Notes: generated by a model from the letters alone, not told the origin. Shown: positions 5,128 to 12,809, counted from the first letter of the stretch. The stretch is DNA of 17,721 nt from an uncultured Eubacteriales bacterium (GCA_900548615.1 URKW01000040.1:1-17721), one strand, 5' to 3'. Made by a program: numbers and translations.

Positions 5128-6123
5128 TCAATTCAGCGGCAAAGCCGTTTTCTCTCCCTCCGGGGCGGTGAAGACCGCCTGTCCCGCCTGCCGGTCGATG
5201 GTCATGTCCGTCCACCAGCGGCAGTTGATGGTGGAGAAGCGGGCGTCCGACAGGTCGGACAGCTCCGTGGCGTCCTTCCCCAGCAAGGCGCCGCCGGTGA
5301 ACGCTCCCGCCCATGTGGCCCGATCCTCCGCCGTCATGCCGAAGTAGTACCAGCCGCCGCCCACGTCCCACGTGGGGTCAAAATAGTACCACTTTCCGTC
5401 AACAGCAGCCATCAGCCACATGTGAAGGCCCGCCGTCTCGCTGTCGCCCATGACAGCGGCGCAGTCCAGCCCTGCCTGCGTATACAGAAAGGCCAGCGCC
5501 TGGGCGAAGGAATAGCAGATGCCGCTGTGCAGCACCAGCGCCGCATAGCTGCTGGTGCGGAATTGATACTCTGTGGAATCCCCGTCGCCGTGTTCCATTT
5601 CGTAATCATACGCGGCCGGCTCCGTCAGGGCGTGGTACAGCAGCAGCGCACGGGCAGTCTCGCCGTCGCCTTGCCGCAGGACGCTCATATAGGCGGCGGT
5701 GGTCTGTTCCAGCGCCGCCAGAGCCTCCTGTATCTGCTCCGGGGTCTGGGTGTAGGCCCACGTCACGGTACGGGCAGCCTTGTCAAAATGGTTGTCGTCG
5801 TAGTCCGTCACCGCACCGAACACCGGGCACATGCTGTTGAGGGCGTAGCCCAGATCGTTGCCGGGGTTGCCGCTGTAGTCACCCTCCGGCAGCGTCACCG
5901 AGGTCTCGCCCGCCAGAAAGGCGTCCACCACCAGCCGGGCCGCCGCCGCCAGGTCACTGCCGATCTGCCGCTCCACCAGCGGCGCGCACCGGTGATAGTC
6001 CAGCGTGAAAGCATAGGGCGCTTCCTCCGGCGTCTCCGGCAGGTTCGGCTGCTGTCCGCCGCAAGAGCACAGCAGCAGCACGGCCAGCACCGCCGCCAGC
6101 AGAGATGTGATTTTCTGATGCAT
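5128..6123 (-). CDS. Transglutaminase-like domain lipoprotein
   Basis: A 331-aa predicted lipoprotein. The signal peptide ends in a lipobox with lipidated Cys21 (LLLCSCGG). The C-terminal half is a transglutaminase-like (papain-fold) domain with the full Cys-His-Asp triad: Cys203 in SGICYSFAQAL, His234 in GLHMWLMA and Asp249 in WYYFDPTWD. Proteins of this type in Firmicutes are thought to act as surface proteases or structural modules; the substrate is not known. A preceding helical region (about 125-165) fits the spacer often seen before this domain. The minus-strand start is preceded by AGGAGA (complement of 6130-6135). It lies 67 bases downstream of the aminotransferase gene, beyond a terminator, so it probably has its own weak promoter or depends on read-through. 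Confidence 0.92.
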   Translation of the reverse strand: MHQKITSLLAAVLAVLLLCSCGGQQPNLPETPEEAPYAFTLDYHRCAPLVERQIGSDLAAAARLVVDAFLAGETSVTLPEGDYSGNPGNDLGYALNSMCPVFGAVTDYDDNHFDKAARTVTWAYTQTPEQIQEALAALEQTTAAYMSVLRQGDGETARALLLYHALTEPAAYDYEMEHGDGDSTEYQFRTSSYAALVLHSGICYSFAQALAFLYTQAGLDCAAVMGDSETAGLHMWLMAAVDGKWYYFDPTWDVGGGWYYFGMTAEDRATWAGAFTGGALLGKDATELSDLSDARFSTINCRWWTDMTIDRQAGQAVFTAPEGEKTALPLN

Positions 6124-6147
6124 GAGGTGTCTCCTATTAAATGGGAT

Positions 6148-6183
6148 AAAATAAGGCCGCCCAAAATGGCAGCCTTATTTTTT
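6148..6183 (-). terminator. Intrinsic terminator of the aminotransferase gene
   Basis: A 10-bp stem (AAAATAAGGC 6148-6157 with GCCTTATTTT 6172-6181), extended by further inner pairs, lies just past the aminotransferase stop on the minus strand. It overlaps the short gap before the lipoprotein gene. Confidence 0.8.
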
Positions 6184-6189
6184 CGTAGC

Positions 6190-7464
6190 TTACACGCCCA
6201 GCTTTTCCAGTGCCGCCAGCTTCAGGCAGTTGCAGAAGATGGCGATGGCCTGCTTCAGCTCCTCCACGGGAGGGAAGGAGGGGGCAATGCGGATGTTGCT
6301 GTCGTTGGGATCCAGTCCATAGGGGAAGGTGGCGCCAGCGCCGGTCATGGTGACGCCCGCCTCCTTGCACAGCGCCAGTGTCCGCTTGGCGCAGCCGTGC
6401 ATAGCGTCCACGCTGACGAAATAGCCGCCCACGGGACGCTTGTAGTCTGCGATGCCCAGCGGCGCGATCTCGCTGTCCAGCGCGTCCAGCACCGCGTGGA
6501 ACTTGGGAGCCAGAATGGCGGCGTGCTTCTTCATCAGGGCCAGCGTGTGGGTCTTGTCCTTCAGATAGCGGACATGGCGCAGCTGATTGATCTTATCGAA
6601 GCCGATGGTCTGGATATTGATGAGCTTGGTGAAATAGGCGATGTTATCCTCGCTGCTGGCCATCACACCCACGCCTGCGCCGGGGAAGGTGACCTTGCTG
6701 GTGGAGGCAAACTCATACACCATGTCGGCATTGCCGTTTTCGGCGCACAGGCTGAGGATATCGGGGAAGTCCACATAGTCGCAGTCGAACTCGTGGATGC
6801 AGTAGGCGTTATCCCACATCAGCATAAAGTCGGGAGCGGCGGGCTTCATGGCCGCCAGACGGCGGATGGTCTCGGCGGAGTACACCACGCCCTCGGGGTT
6901 GGAGTACTTGGGCACGTTCCACATACCCTTCACGGCAGGATCCTTCACCAGCTCCTCCACCTTATCCATATCGGGGCCGTCGGCGGTCATGGGGACGTTG
7001 ATCATCTCCACGCCGAAGGACTGGGTGACCTTGAAGTGCCGGTCATAGCCGGGAACGGGGCAGATCCACTTCACCTTGTCCAGCTTGCACCAGGGCTTCT
7101 CACTGTGGAGCAGGCCGTGGGTAAAGGCCTTGGATACCGCGTCGTACATCAATTGCAGGCTGGCATTGCCGCCCACGAATACCTGCTCCGGCTTGCAGCC
7201 CAGAATGTCGGCAAACAGTGCCTTGGCGGAGGGGATACCGGCCACCTCGCCATAGTTGCGGGTCTCGATGCCCTCGTCGATGAAGTCCTCCGGCTTGATG
7301 AGGACATTGAAAATATCCGTCACCATATCCAGCTGGTCACGGCCCGGCTTGCCCCGCGCCATATTCAGCTTCAGGCCCAGCGCCTTCTGCTGCTCATAAG
7401 CGGCCTTGACGGCGGCGTACTCCGCCTGACGCTCTGAAAGCGTCATCTCTGCGTATTTTTTCAT
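6190..7464 (-). CDS. PLP-dependent aminotransferase, class I (aspartate aminotransferase Ie-like)
   Basis: A 424-aa fold-type I aminotransferase that moves an amino group between an amino acid and a 2-oxoacid through pyridoxal phosphate. The Schiff-base lysine is Lys257 in EFASTSKVTFPGAGVG. Other family residues are Asn183 and Asn189 in NVPKYSNPEG, Asp218 and Tyr221 in WDNAY (cofactor ring and phenolate contacts), and Arg392 in NIRIAPSFP (substrate carboxylate). The N-terminal KLNMARGKP and the overall pattern match the aminotransferase subgroup annotated as aspartate aminotransferase Ie (PF12897). Length is normal. An ideal ribosome binding site, AAGGAGGT, precedes the start on the minus strand. 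Single-gene unit with its own promoter and terminator. The amino donor cannot be fixed from sequence. Confidence 0.93.
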   Translation of the reverse strand: MKKYAEMTLSERQAEYAAVKAAYEQQKALGLKLNMARGKPGRDQLDMVTDIFNVLIKPEDFIDEGIETRNYGEVAGIPSAKALFADILGCKPEQVFVGGNASLQLMYDAVSKAFTHGLLHSEKPWCKLDKVKWICPVPGYDRHFKVTQSFGVEMINVPMTADGPDMDKVEELVKDPAVKGMWNVPKYSNPEGVVYSAETIRRLAAMKPAAPDFMLMWDNAYCIHEFDCDYVDFPDILSLCAENGNADMVYEFASTSKVTFPGAGVGVMASSEDNIAYFTKLINIQTIGFDKINQLRHVRYLKDKTHTLALMKKHAAILAPKFHAVLDALDSEIAPLGIADYKRPVGGYFVSVDAMHGCAKRTLALCKEAGVTMTGAGATFPYGLDPNDSNIRIAPSFPPVEELKQAIAIFCNCLKLAALEKLGV

Positions 7465-7508
7465 GGTATTACCTCCTTATATCATCCCAGTGTGGTATTT
7501 TTTTGCCT

Positions 7509-7537
7509 AGTTTACCATACTTATCCGCATTTTGCAA
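7509..7537 (-). promoter_or_regulatory. Promoter of the aminotransferase gene
   Basis: On the minus strand TTGCAA (7532-7537) and TAAACT (complement of 7509-7514) are 17 bases apart, with TGG before the -10. Confidence 0.75.
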
Positions 7538-7584
7538 TACATATCTCGTGAACAATCGTCTTCGTGGAGGAGATTTCGAGTGAG

Positions 7585-7614
7585 AAAATTGCCGTGGTTC
7601 CCCACGGCAATTTT
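7585..7614 (-). terminator. Intrinsic terminator of nhaC
   Basis: A perfect 13-bp stem (AAAATTGCCGTGG with CCACGGCAATTTT) lies 10 bases past the nhaC stop and ends in a short T run on the minus strand. Confidence 0.85.
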
Positions 7615-7623
7615 GTACAACTT

Positions 7624-9063
7624 TTATAAGCGCTCCGCGTCCTCCCGCTCCTGTGCCAGCAAGGCCTTTTTTGCCTCCACGCCGGACTGGGCGCAGCCAT
7701 ACTCCCAGTTCCAGGGATCCTTGCGGCACACGCCGTCGGCATAGGGCACGAAGATGGACAGCAGGCCGAAGGCCGCCAGCAGCCAGCAGTACCACATGCC
7801 GCCCACGATGGCGGCGGGGCTGGTGTACAGCTCAGCCGAGGTGACGGTGGCGTTGGTCAGCGCCGCCGCGCTGAGCAACTGGGCGCCATAGGGGATGATG
7901 CCCTGAAACACGCAGGAGAAAATATCCAGCAGCGAGGCGGTGCGGCGGGGATCTACCTGATATTCGTGGCTCACGTCACGGGCCATGTCGCCCGCCACGA
8001 TGATGGCCACGGTGTTGTTGGCGGTGGCACAGTCGCACAGGGACACCATGGCGGCAATGCCCACCTGAGCGGACTTGTTGCCCTTCATGACGGCGCGCAG
8101 CTTCTGGATGATCCAGGCGATGCCGCCGTTTTTGGCGATCAGCTCCGACATGCCGCCGCACAGCAGCGTCAAGAAGAACACCTCGTTCATGCTGGTAAAG
8201 CCCGTCCACACACTCTGCGCAAAGCCCGCGATGGTCATATCTCCGGCGCAGATGCCGATGATACCGGCGGAGAAGATGCCGATGGTCAGGGCGAAGAACA
8301 CATTCAGGCCGCACAGCGCCAGCACCAGAACCAGCACATAGGGCAGCACCTTGATGATATCAAAGGGCAGAGCCTCCAGCGGCATGACCACCTCGGGACG
8401 GCCGATAAACAGCAGCAAAATCAGCGTCACGACAGCGGCGGGCAGCGCCACCAGAAAGTTGACCCGGAACTTGTCCCGCATCTCGCAGCGCTGGCTGCGG
8501 GTGGCGGCAATGGTGGTATCGGAGATCATGGACAGGTTGTCGCCGAACATGGCGCCGCCCACCACCGCGCCGATGACCACCGTCAGGGACAGGCCGCCCT
8601 TTTCCGCAATGCCTACGGCAATGGGGATCACGGCGGACACGGTGCCCATGGAGGAGCCGGTGGCGGTGCCCATAAAGGCGGAGATCACAAACAGGCCCGC
8701 CGCCAGAAACTGCACCGGCACCAGCGAAAGGCCCAGATTCACCGTGGACTCCCGGCCGCCCATATTGGCCGCCACGCTGGCAAAAGCGCCCGCCAGAATG
8801 TAGATCATCAGCATGGTGAGAATGTCCACGTTGGCCGCACCTTTGGCGAACACGTCAAACTTTTCGTTGATGGTGCCCTTGAACATGATAAAGGCCGCCA
8901 GCACCGCCAGAAACATGGCGGTAACGGAGGGGAACTGGTAAAAGGCCATCTCCTTGCCCTTCACCTGATAATAGACGCCTGCACCCATGTAGATGGCGAT
9001 GAAGATCACAAAGGGGATCAGCGCCAGACCATTGGGCTTTTTCTCGTTGAGGGGATTCTTCAT
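7624..9063 (-). CDS. nhaC: NhaC-family Na+/H+ antiporter
   Basis: A 479-aa polytopic membrane protein of the NhaC family (PF03553), expected to exchange sodium for protons across the cytoplasmic membrane; related members exchange organic anions. Hallmarks are MGTATGSSMGT (131-141) and GDNLSMISDTTIAATRSQ (174-191), the family's signature segment, with more than ten hydrophobic helices. The C-terminal tail (about 450-479) is hydrophilic and charged. The start at 9063 (MKNPLNEKKPNG) is chosen because AAGGAGA lies 11 bases before it and the promoter at 9157-9186 would fall inside any longer frame. A hairpin lies at the predicted 5' end of the transcript. It sits downstream of the Smr/omega-amidase genes on the same strand, and read-through from them is possible since no strong terminator separates them. 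Confidence 0.93.
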   Translation of the reverse strand: MKNPLNEKKPNGLALIPFVIFIAIYMGAGVYYQVKGKEMAFYQFPSVTAMFLAVLAAFIMFKGTINEKFDVFAKGAANVDILTMLMIYILAGAFASVAANMGGRESTVNLGLSLVPVQFLAAGLFVISAFMGTATGSSMGTVSAVIPIAVGIAEKGGLSLTVVIGAVVGGAMFGDNLSMISDTTIAATRSQRCEMRDKFRVNFLVALPAAVVTLILLLFIGRPEVVMPLEALPFDIIKVLPYVLVLVLALCGLNVFFALTIGIFSAGIIGICAGDMTIAGFAQSVWTGFTSMNEVFFLTLLCGGMSELIAKNGGIAWIIQKLRAVMKGNKSAQVGIAAMVSLCDCATANNTVAIIVAGDMARDVSHEYQVDPRRTASLLDIFSCVFQGIIPYGAQLLSAAALTNATVTSAELYTSPAAIVGGMWYCWLLAAFGLLSIFVPYADGVCRKDPWNWEYGCAQSGVEAKKALLAQEREDAERL

Positions 9064-9109
9064 AAGGGGGAAACTCTCCTTTTTCTCGTACTTTTCCTTT
9101 TTCCACAGC

Positions 9110-9147
9110 AAGATGTCCGCGGGGTGTTTCCGCCCCGTGGACATCTT
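9110..9147 (-). promoter_or_regulatory. Hairpin at the 5' end of the nhaC leader
   Basis: A 15-bp stem with one non-Watson-Crick position (9110-9124 with 9133-9147) has an 8-base loop. It starts about 10 bases after the -10 element, so it would form at the 5' end of the nhaC mRNA. No T run follows it. It could stabilise the message or be part of a control element. Confidence 0.7.
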
Positions 9148-9156
9148 ACAAATGGT

Positions 9157-9186
9157 ATCATACAGGAGAATAGCTCCCATTGTCAA
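9157..9186 (-). promoter_or_regulatory. Promoter of nhaC
   Basis: On the minus strand a perfect TTGACA (complement of 9181-9186) and TATGAT (complement of 9157-9162) are 18 bases apart. Confidence 0.8.
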
Positions 9187-9238
9187 CACTGATTTCTATT
9201 TTTCTTTCATCTGGTTATCTATATATTCGATAACAAAA

Positions 9239-10054
9239 CTATTTTCTCCGCAGCTCGTATACGTCCGTCCGCCGGGCGGAAAGGATCGGCAGCTGCTGCC
9301 GGACAGCCTCCACCCGTTCCATATCCAGCGTGGTGACGACGGTCTGGGGCGTTTCGTCGCATTGCCGCACCACCGTTCCCCAGGGGTCGCACACGATGGA
9401 GTGGCCCCATGCCACATAGCCCGCCGCCGTATCCCGCGCCGGAGAGGTGCCCACGGTGTAGCACTGTCCGTCCACCGCCCGTTGACGGAACAGCAGTTCC
9501 CAGTGGGCGGGCCCGGTGGTCATGTTGAAGGCGGCGGGGACAACGACCAGCTTCGCACCCGCCAGCACCATCAGCTCAGAGAGCTCCGTAAACCGGAAAT
9601 CAAAGCAGACGCACACCCCCACCACGCCCCAAGGCGTCTCAAAGGTGGTGACGCTGTTTCCCGCCGTCAGGGTCTCGGACTCCATGAACCGCTGGCCGCC
9701 CGCCACGTCAATGTCAAAGAGGTGCATCTTTCGATGCTTGGCCGCCAGCTGTCCGTCAGGCGCAAACACATAGCAGGTGTTGTACACCCTGCCCTCCGCC
9801 AGCTCCGGCAGGGTGCCGCCCACCAGCCAGATGCCCCGCTCACGGGCCAGCGCGCTGAGGGCCCGATACGCCGGGCCGCCCTCGGCCTCGCCATAGGGTC
9901 GGAAGCAGGCGTTGTCATAGGGGCAGCAGAACATCTCCGGCAGCACTGCCATGTCAATGTCTCCCGCCTGCCGCACCATGTCACAGGCGCAGCGGATATT
10001 TTCCTCTCTGTCCGCCGTAACGGGCATCTGGATCTGCGCGATCTTCAATTCCAT
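9239..10054 (-). CDS. Nit2-like omega-amidase (carbon-nitrogen hydrolase)
   Basis: A 271-aa nitrilase-superfamily amidase. The catalytic triad is complete: Glu40 in AVLPEMF, Lys109 in KHRKMHLFD and Cys150 in GVCVCFDFRF. The stretches MHLFDIDV, FNMTTGPAHWELL, GTSPARD and YVAWGHS match the Nit2/omega-amidase group closely. That group hydrolyses alpha-ketoglutaramate and alpha-ketosuccinamate to the 2-oxoacid and ammonia. The start at 10054 (MELKIAQIQ) is set by AGGAGG (complement of 10064-10069) nine bases upstream; a TTG nine bases earlier is too close to that site. The ribosome binding site overlaps the stop of the Smr gene, so the two form a coupled operon. Assignment to omega-amidase rather than deaminated-glutathione amidase is by pattern only. 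Confidence 0.92.
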   Translation of the reverse strand: MELKIAQIQMPVTADREENIRCACDMVRQAGDIDMAVLPEMFCCPYDNACFRPYGEAEGGPAYRALSALARERGIWLVGGTLPELAEGRVYNTCYVFAPDGQLAAKHRKMHLFDIDVAGGQRFMESETLTAGNSVTTFETPWGVVGVCVCFDFRFTELSELMVLAGAKLVVVPAAFNMTTGPAHWELLFRQRAVDGQCYTVGTSPARDTAAGYVAWGHSIVCDPWGTVVRQCDETPQTVVTTLDMERVEAVRQQLPILSARRTDVYELRRK

Positions 10055-10067
10055 AGCAGGCAACCTC

Positions 10068-10307
10068 CTAAAATTCCCGCAGCACCAGATCGGTGCGCCC
10101 CTGATCCAGCGCCACCACCCGCAGCACGCGACCGGCGTACTCCTGCCGCACCATGTCCCGCAACGCCGTGCCGCTGTTGTAGCCGTGGACGATCCGCAGG
10201 CGATAGGTGCCCGCCCTGGCCCGCCGCAGTGCCGCGTCGATGGTCACCTTTGCCTGATAGCTGTTTTTCCCGTGGAGGTCGATCTCCACAATGCCGCCTG
10301 CCGCCAT
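10068..10307 (-). CDS. Stand-alone Smr-domain protein
   Basis: A 79-aa protein consisting only of an Smr (small MutS-related) domain. It shows the N-terminal EIDLHGKNSYQAK motif and the second motif RIVHGYNSGTALRDMV (usual form HGxGxG). Smr domains act as DNA or RNA nucleases; recent work on related proteins links them to cleavage of mRNA on collided ribosomes. With no MutS2 part, this small form could act alone. The second motif here reads HGYNSG, so the first Gly of the usual pattern is replaced by Asn. The minus-strand start is preceded by GGGAGGG. It is the first gene of the operon with the omega-amidase. Confidence 0.88.
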   Translation of the reverse strand: MAAGGIVEIDLHGKNSYQAKVTIDAALRRARAGTYRLRIVHGYNSGTALRDMVRQEYAGRVLRVVALDQGRTDLVLREF

Positions 10308-10335
10308 ACGCCGCCCTCCCGTTGTCTTTTCCCTT

Positions 10336-10364
10336 ATGATAACGTAAAAGGTTTGAGTTTACAA
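10336..10364 (-). promoter_or_regulatory. Promoter of the Smr/omega-amidase operon
   Basis: On the minus strand TTGTAA (complement of 10359-10364) and TATCAT (complement of 10336-10341) are 17 bases apart. It lies between the start codon and repeat copy B. Confidence 0.65.
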
Positions 10365-10396
10365 GGAGAAGGTGGTATAATAATATATATAAAATG

Positions 10397-10858
10397 GTTT
10401 CGCGCCCCGGCACGAGAGGTATTTCGTGGCTGCGGCCGCGAGGTACTTTTGGCCACTGTCCCAAAAGTACCCAAAAGGACAGCTTAAACCTGCGGTTTAA
10501 GAATCCGCGCACGCTATGGTATGTACGAATTTGTGACCTTCTACCACGCGGTCGCGGAACACGTTTGATTTCGCTTTGTATGACGCATCGACTTTCCTCT
10601 TGCGCCGCTGCCGCTCACATCATCAACGGTAGAGCCGAGAGGGTTGTTTGGCGCAGGCATCAGCGGCAGCGGCGCAGGAGCAGAGACGATCCTTATTAAC
10701 GAAACGAAAAAGGAATTTTTGCGTAATCGTGTGGTAAAAACACGCAAATTAGTATAAGACATAGCACGCCCGGAAGTGAAGGAACCGGAGGTTCCTTCTG
10801 GCGCTTTTGCCTACTTTTGCCGCTATTGGCAAAAGTAGGTCGCCCCGGAGGGCGAAAC
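10397..10858 (-). repeat. Long palindromic repeat, copy B (inverted relative to copy A)
   Basis: A 462-bp element that aligns end to end with the reverse complement of copy A (406-842). Ends are GTTTCGCGC (10397) and GGGCGAAAC (10850-10858). The longest nearly identical part is 10436-10505, matching about 757-827 of copy A with one visible change in a loop. Hairpins correspond one by one: 10442-10471, 10483-10501, the long-range stem 10542-10550 with 10728-10736, the central stem around AGCGGCAGCGGCGC (here perfectly paired), 10778-10798 and 10810-10839. It fills the gap between the divergent Smr and phosphodiesterase operons. The open frames it contains are not coding by my reading. Confidence 0.9.
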
Positions 10859-10905
10859 TCTCCCCTACGCTCGGAAGCGCGGAATCCCCCAGAAAGGAAA
10901 TCACT

Positions 10906-11373
10906 ATGAAACTCCTCGTTCTCTCCGATTCCCACGGCAATGTGGACAATATGGCCCACGCCGTGGAGCTGACCCAGCCCCGGCATATCCTCCATCTGGG
11001 CGACTGTCTGCGGGACGCTCAGGCGCTTCACGAGCGCTTCCCCGATCTCCCCATGGACACCGTTCCCGGCAACTGCGACTGGGGCAGCTTCGACCAGCCG
11101 GAGCGGCTGCTGGAATTCGAGGGCGTCCGCGTTCTGATGATGCACGGTCACACCCGCAATGTGAAATCCTCTCCCCTGGCCGCCCAATATGCCGCGCGGG
11201 AATGGGGTGCGGATGTGCTGCTGTTCGGCCACACCCATCGTCCGCTGGTGGACTACGACGGCACGCTGTACACCATGAACCCCGGCGCTATCGGCGATTT
11301 CCGCCGCCCTACTTACGGCGTCGTCACCATCGAAAACAGCAAAGCGGCCTGCGCCACCTTCGTATTGGAATAA
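10906..11373 (+). CDS. YfcE/MJ0936-type metallophosphodiesterase
   Basis: A 155-aa calcineurin-like phosphoesterase of COG0622. Metal ligands are visible in order: DSHG (Asp8, His10), GDC (Asp33), GNCD (Asn56), MMHGH (His80) and GHTH (His109, His111). The length fits the short YfcE family, which hydrolyses phosphodiesters with Mn2+ in vitro; the physiological substrate is unsettled. The start at 10906 is preceded by AAAGGAAA; a longer in-frame extension would begin inside repeat copy B and is rejected. Endonuclease IV follows 9 bases downstream with its ribosome binding site on the stop codon, so they are co-transcribed. I see no strong promoter between copy B and the gene, so the promoter may lie within the repeat. 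Confidence 0.93.
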   Translation: MKLLVLSDSHGNVDNMAHAVELTQPRHILHLGDCLRDAQALHERFPDLPMDTVPGNCDWGSFDQPERLLEFEGVRVLMMHGHTRNVKSSPLAAQYAAREWGADVLLFGHTHRPLVDYDGTLYTMNPGAIGDFRRPTYGVVTIENSKAACATFVLE

Positions 11374-11382
11374 GGAGACACT

Positions 11383-12216
11383 ATGTTTTATATCGGCTGT
11401 CATCTGTCCCCCTCCGCCGGACTGCGGGCTATGGGGGAAACGGCGCTGTCCATTGGCGCTACTACGCTGCAATTCTTCACCCGAAACCCCCGCGGCAGCA
11501 AGGCCAAGCCCATTGACCCCGCCGACGCGGCGGCGCTGCTGGCCCTGTGCCGGGAAAACGGCTTCGGCCCGCTGGTGGCCCACGCCCCCTACACCATCAA
11601 CGCCTGCTCCAAGGACGAGCGCACCCGTGAGTTTGCCCGCATGACGCTGGCGGACGACCTGCTGCGTATGGAGAACCTCCCCGGCAATCTTTACAACTTC
11701 CACCCCGGCAGCCACACGGGACAGGGCACGGAGACCGGCATCGCCCTGATCGCCGAAACGCTGAACGCCATCCTGACGCCGGAGATCCGCACCACCGTGC
11801 TGCTGGAGACCATGGCCGGAAAGGGCACAGAGGTGGGCGGTACGTTTGAGGAGCTGCGGGAGATCATCGACCGGGTACAGCTTTCCGATAAACTGGGCGT
11901 GTGTCTGGATACCTGCCATGTGTCCGACGCCGGGTACGATATCATCCACGATCTGGACGGGGTGCTGACAGAGTTCGACCGGGTGATTGGCCTTGACCGA
12001 CTGAAGGCCGTCCACGTTAACGACAGTCTCAACCCCTGCGGCGCGAAAAAGGATCGCCACGCCCGCATTGGCGAGGGCTTTCTGGGGCTGGACACCTTCC
12101 GCGCCGTGATGAACCATTCCGCCCTACGGGGACTTCCCATGGTGCTGGAGACCCCCAACGAGCTGCCCGGCTACGCCAAAGAGATCGCCTTGTTGAAAGA
12201 GCTGACCACATTCTGA
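11383..12216 (+). CDS. nfo: Endonuclease IV (AP endonuclease)
   Basis: A 277-aa endonuclease IV, a zinc enzyme of base-excision repair that cuts the DNA backbone 5' to abasic sites. All nine zinc-binding residues can be placed: His67 (VAHAPY), His107 (NFHPGS), Glu142 (LLETMAGKGTE), Asp176 and His179 (CLDTCH), His211 (AVHVND), Asp224 and His226 (DRHARIGEG) and Glu256 (LETP). The length is that of a full enzyme. The ribosome binding site TAAGGAGA includes the stop of the preceding phosphodiesterase gene. A small membrane protein follows 17 bases downstream in the same operon. Confidence 0.97.
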   Translation: MFYIGCHLSPSAGLRAMGETALSIGATTLQFFTRNPRGSKAKPIDPADAAALLALCRENGFGPLVAHAPYTINACSKDERTREFARMTLADDLLRMENLPGNLYNFHPGSHTGQGTETGIALIAETLNAILTPEIRTTVLLETMAGKGTEVGGTFEELREIIDRVQLSDKLGVCLDTCHVSDAGYDIIHDLDGVLTEFDRVIGLDRLKAVHVNDSLNPCGAKKDRHARIGEGFLGLDTFRAVMNHSALRGLPMVLETPNELPGYAKEIALLKELTTF

Positions 12217-12233
12217 CAAAGGAAGCTGCCACT

Positions 12234-12710
12234 ATGTTCAAACACATTCTTATCGTCTTTTTCGTCTCCATGGTGCCGCTGATCGAGCTGCGGGGCGCCA
12301 TTCCCTACGGGGTGGTATACGGCCTGCCCCTGTGGCTGACCTTCGTGGTGGCCATCGTGGGTAATATGCTGCCGGTGCCGGCGATCTATTTTCTGGCCCG
12401 AAAGGTGCTGGTGTGGGGCCAGGACAAGCCCGTTATCGGGCGGTTCTTCTCCTTCTGTCTGCGCAAGGGCGAGGCTGCCGGAGAAAAGCTGAAGGCCAAG
12501 GCGGGCCGCGGACTTTTCTGGGCGCTGCTGCTGTTCGTGGGGATCCCTCTGCCGGGCACCGGCGCATGGACGGGCACGCTGGCGGCCAGTCTCCTGAACA
12601 TGGGCTTCAAAAAAAGCGTACTGGCCTGTATGGGCGGCGTGGTGCTGGCGGGCGTCATTATGGGAACGCTGAGCCTGCTGGGCGTGTCGGTGTTCGGAAC
12701 TGTGGGGTAA
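12234..12710 (+). CDS. Small multi-drug export family membrane protein (COG2426)
   Basis: A 158-aa membrane protein of the PF06695/COG2426 family. Signatures are the N-terminal VPLIELRGAIPYG (residues 14-26) and LLFVGIPLPGTGAWTG (around 99-114). About four hydrophobic segments are seen (near 4-20, 33-55, 90-105 and 128-150). A basic stretch, FCLRKGEAAGEKLKAKAGR, lies between them on the presumed cytosolic side. The family name is historical; its transport role has little experimental support. The gene is preceded by AAAGGAAG and is the last of the operon, ending at a strong terminator. Confidence 0.88.
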   Translation: MFKHILIVFFVSMVPLIELRGAIPYGVVYGLPLWLTFVVAIVGNMLPVPAIYFLARKVLVWGQDKPVIGRFFSFCLRKGEAAGEKLKAKAGRGLFWALLLFVGIPLPGTGAWTGTLAASLLNMGFKKSVLACMGGVVLAGVIMGTLSLLGVSVFGTVG

Positions 12711-12743
12711 AATAAAAGGCGGGGGATTCCCGCCTTTTATTTT
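12709..12743 (+). terminator. Intrinsic terminator of the phosphodiesterase-nfo operon
   Basis: A perfect 15-bp stem (12709-12723 with 12729-12743) has a 5-base loop and a T-rich 3' arm. The stem overlaps the stop codon of the last gene. Confidence 0.93.
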
Positions 12744-12746
12744 CTT

Positions 12747-12779
12747 TTGAAACGTTTCTCTCTCCCGGCGTGTTATACT
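12747..12779 (+). promoter_or_regulatory. Promoter of the ECF sigma/anti-sigma operon
   Basis: A perfect extended -10, TGTTATACT, lies at 12771-12779. Upstream, TTGAAAC (12747-12753) is too far (21 bases) for sigma-A but would fit an ECF-type GAAAC box with a CGTG at 12769-12772. Either reading, or both, is possible; the second would mean self-activation. Confidence 0.55.
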
Positions 12780-12809
12780 GATGAAAAGCTTTTCAAGGAG
12801 ATCATTCCT

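Noticed and set aside
5422..7437. A 671-codon open frame on the + strand, antisense to the lipoprotein and aminotransferase genes
   Set aside because: It lies opposite two genes with complete catalytic residues, proper starts and terminators. Its translation is rich in His, Gln, Gly and Val, as expected from the reverse strand of GC-rich codons, and it has no ribosome binding site.
9110..9147. The nhaC leader hairpin as a transcription terminator
   Set aside because: Neither strand has a T run after the stem, and it lies between a good promoter and the start codon.
7966..9192. A 408-codon + strand frame antisense to nhaC
   Set aside because: Shadow of nhaC: its His/Gly/Gln-rich translation matches no protein pattern and it runs through the nhaC promoter.
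10696..12117. A 473-codon - strand frame opposite the phosphodiesterase and nfo genes, running into repeat copy B
   Set aside because: Both genes on the other strand have all metal ligands, and the frame crosses a non-coding repeat. It is a composition artefact.
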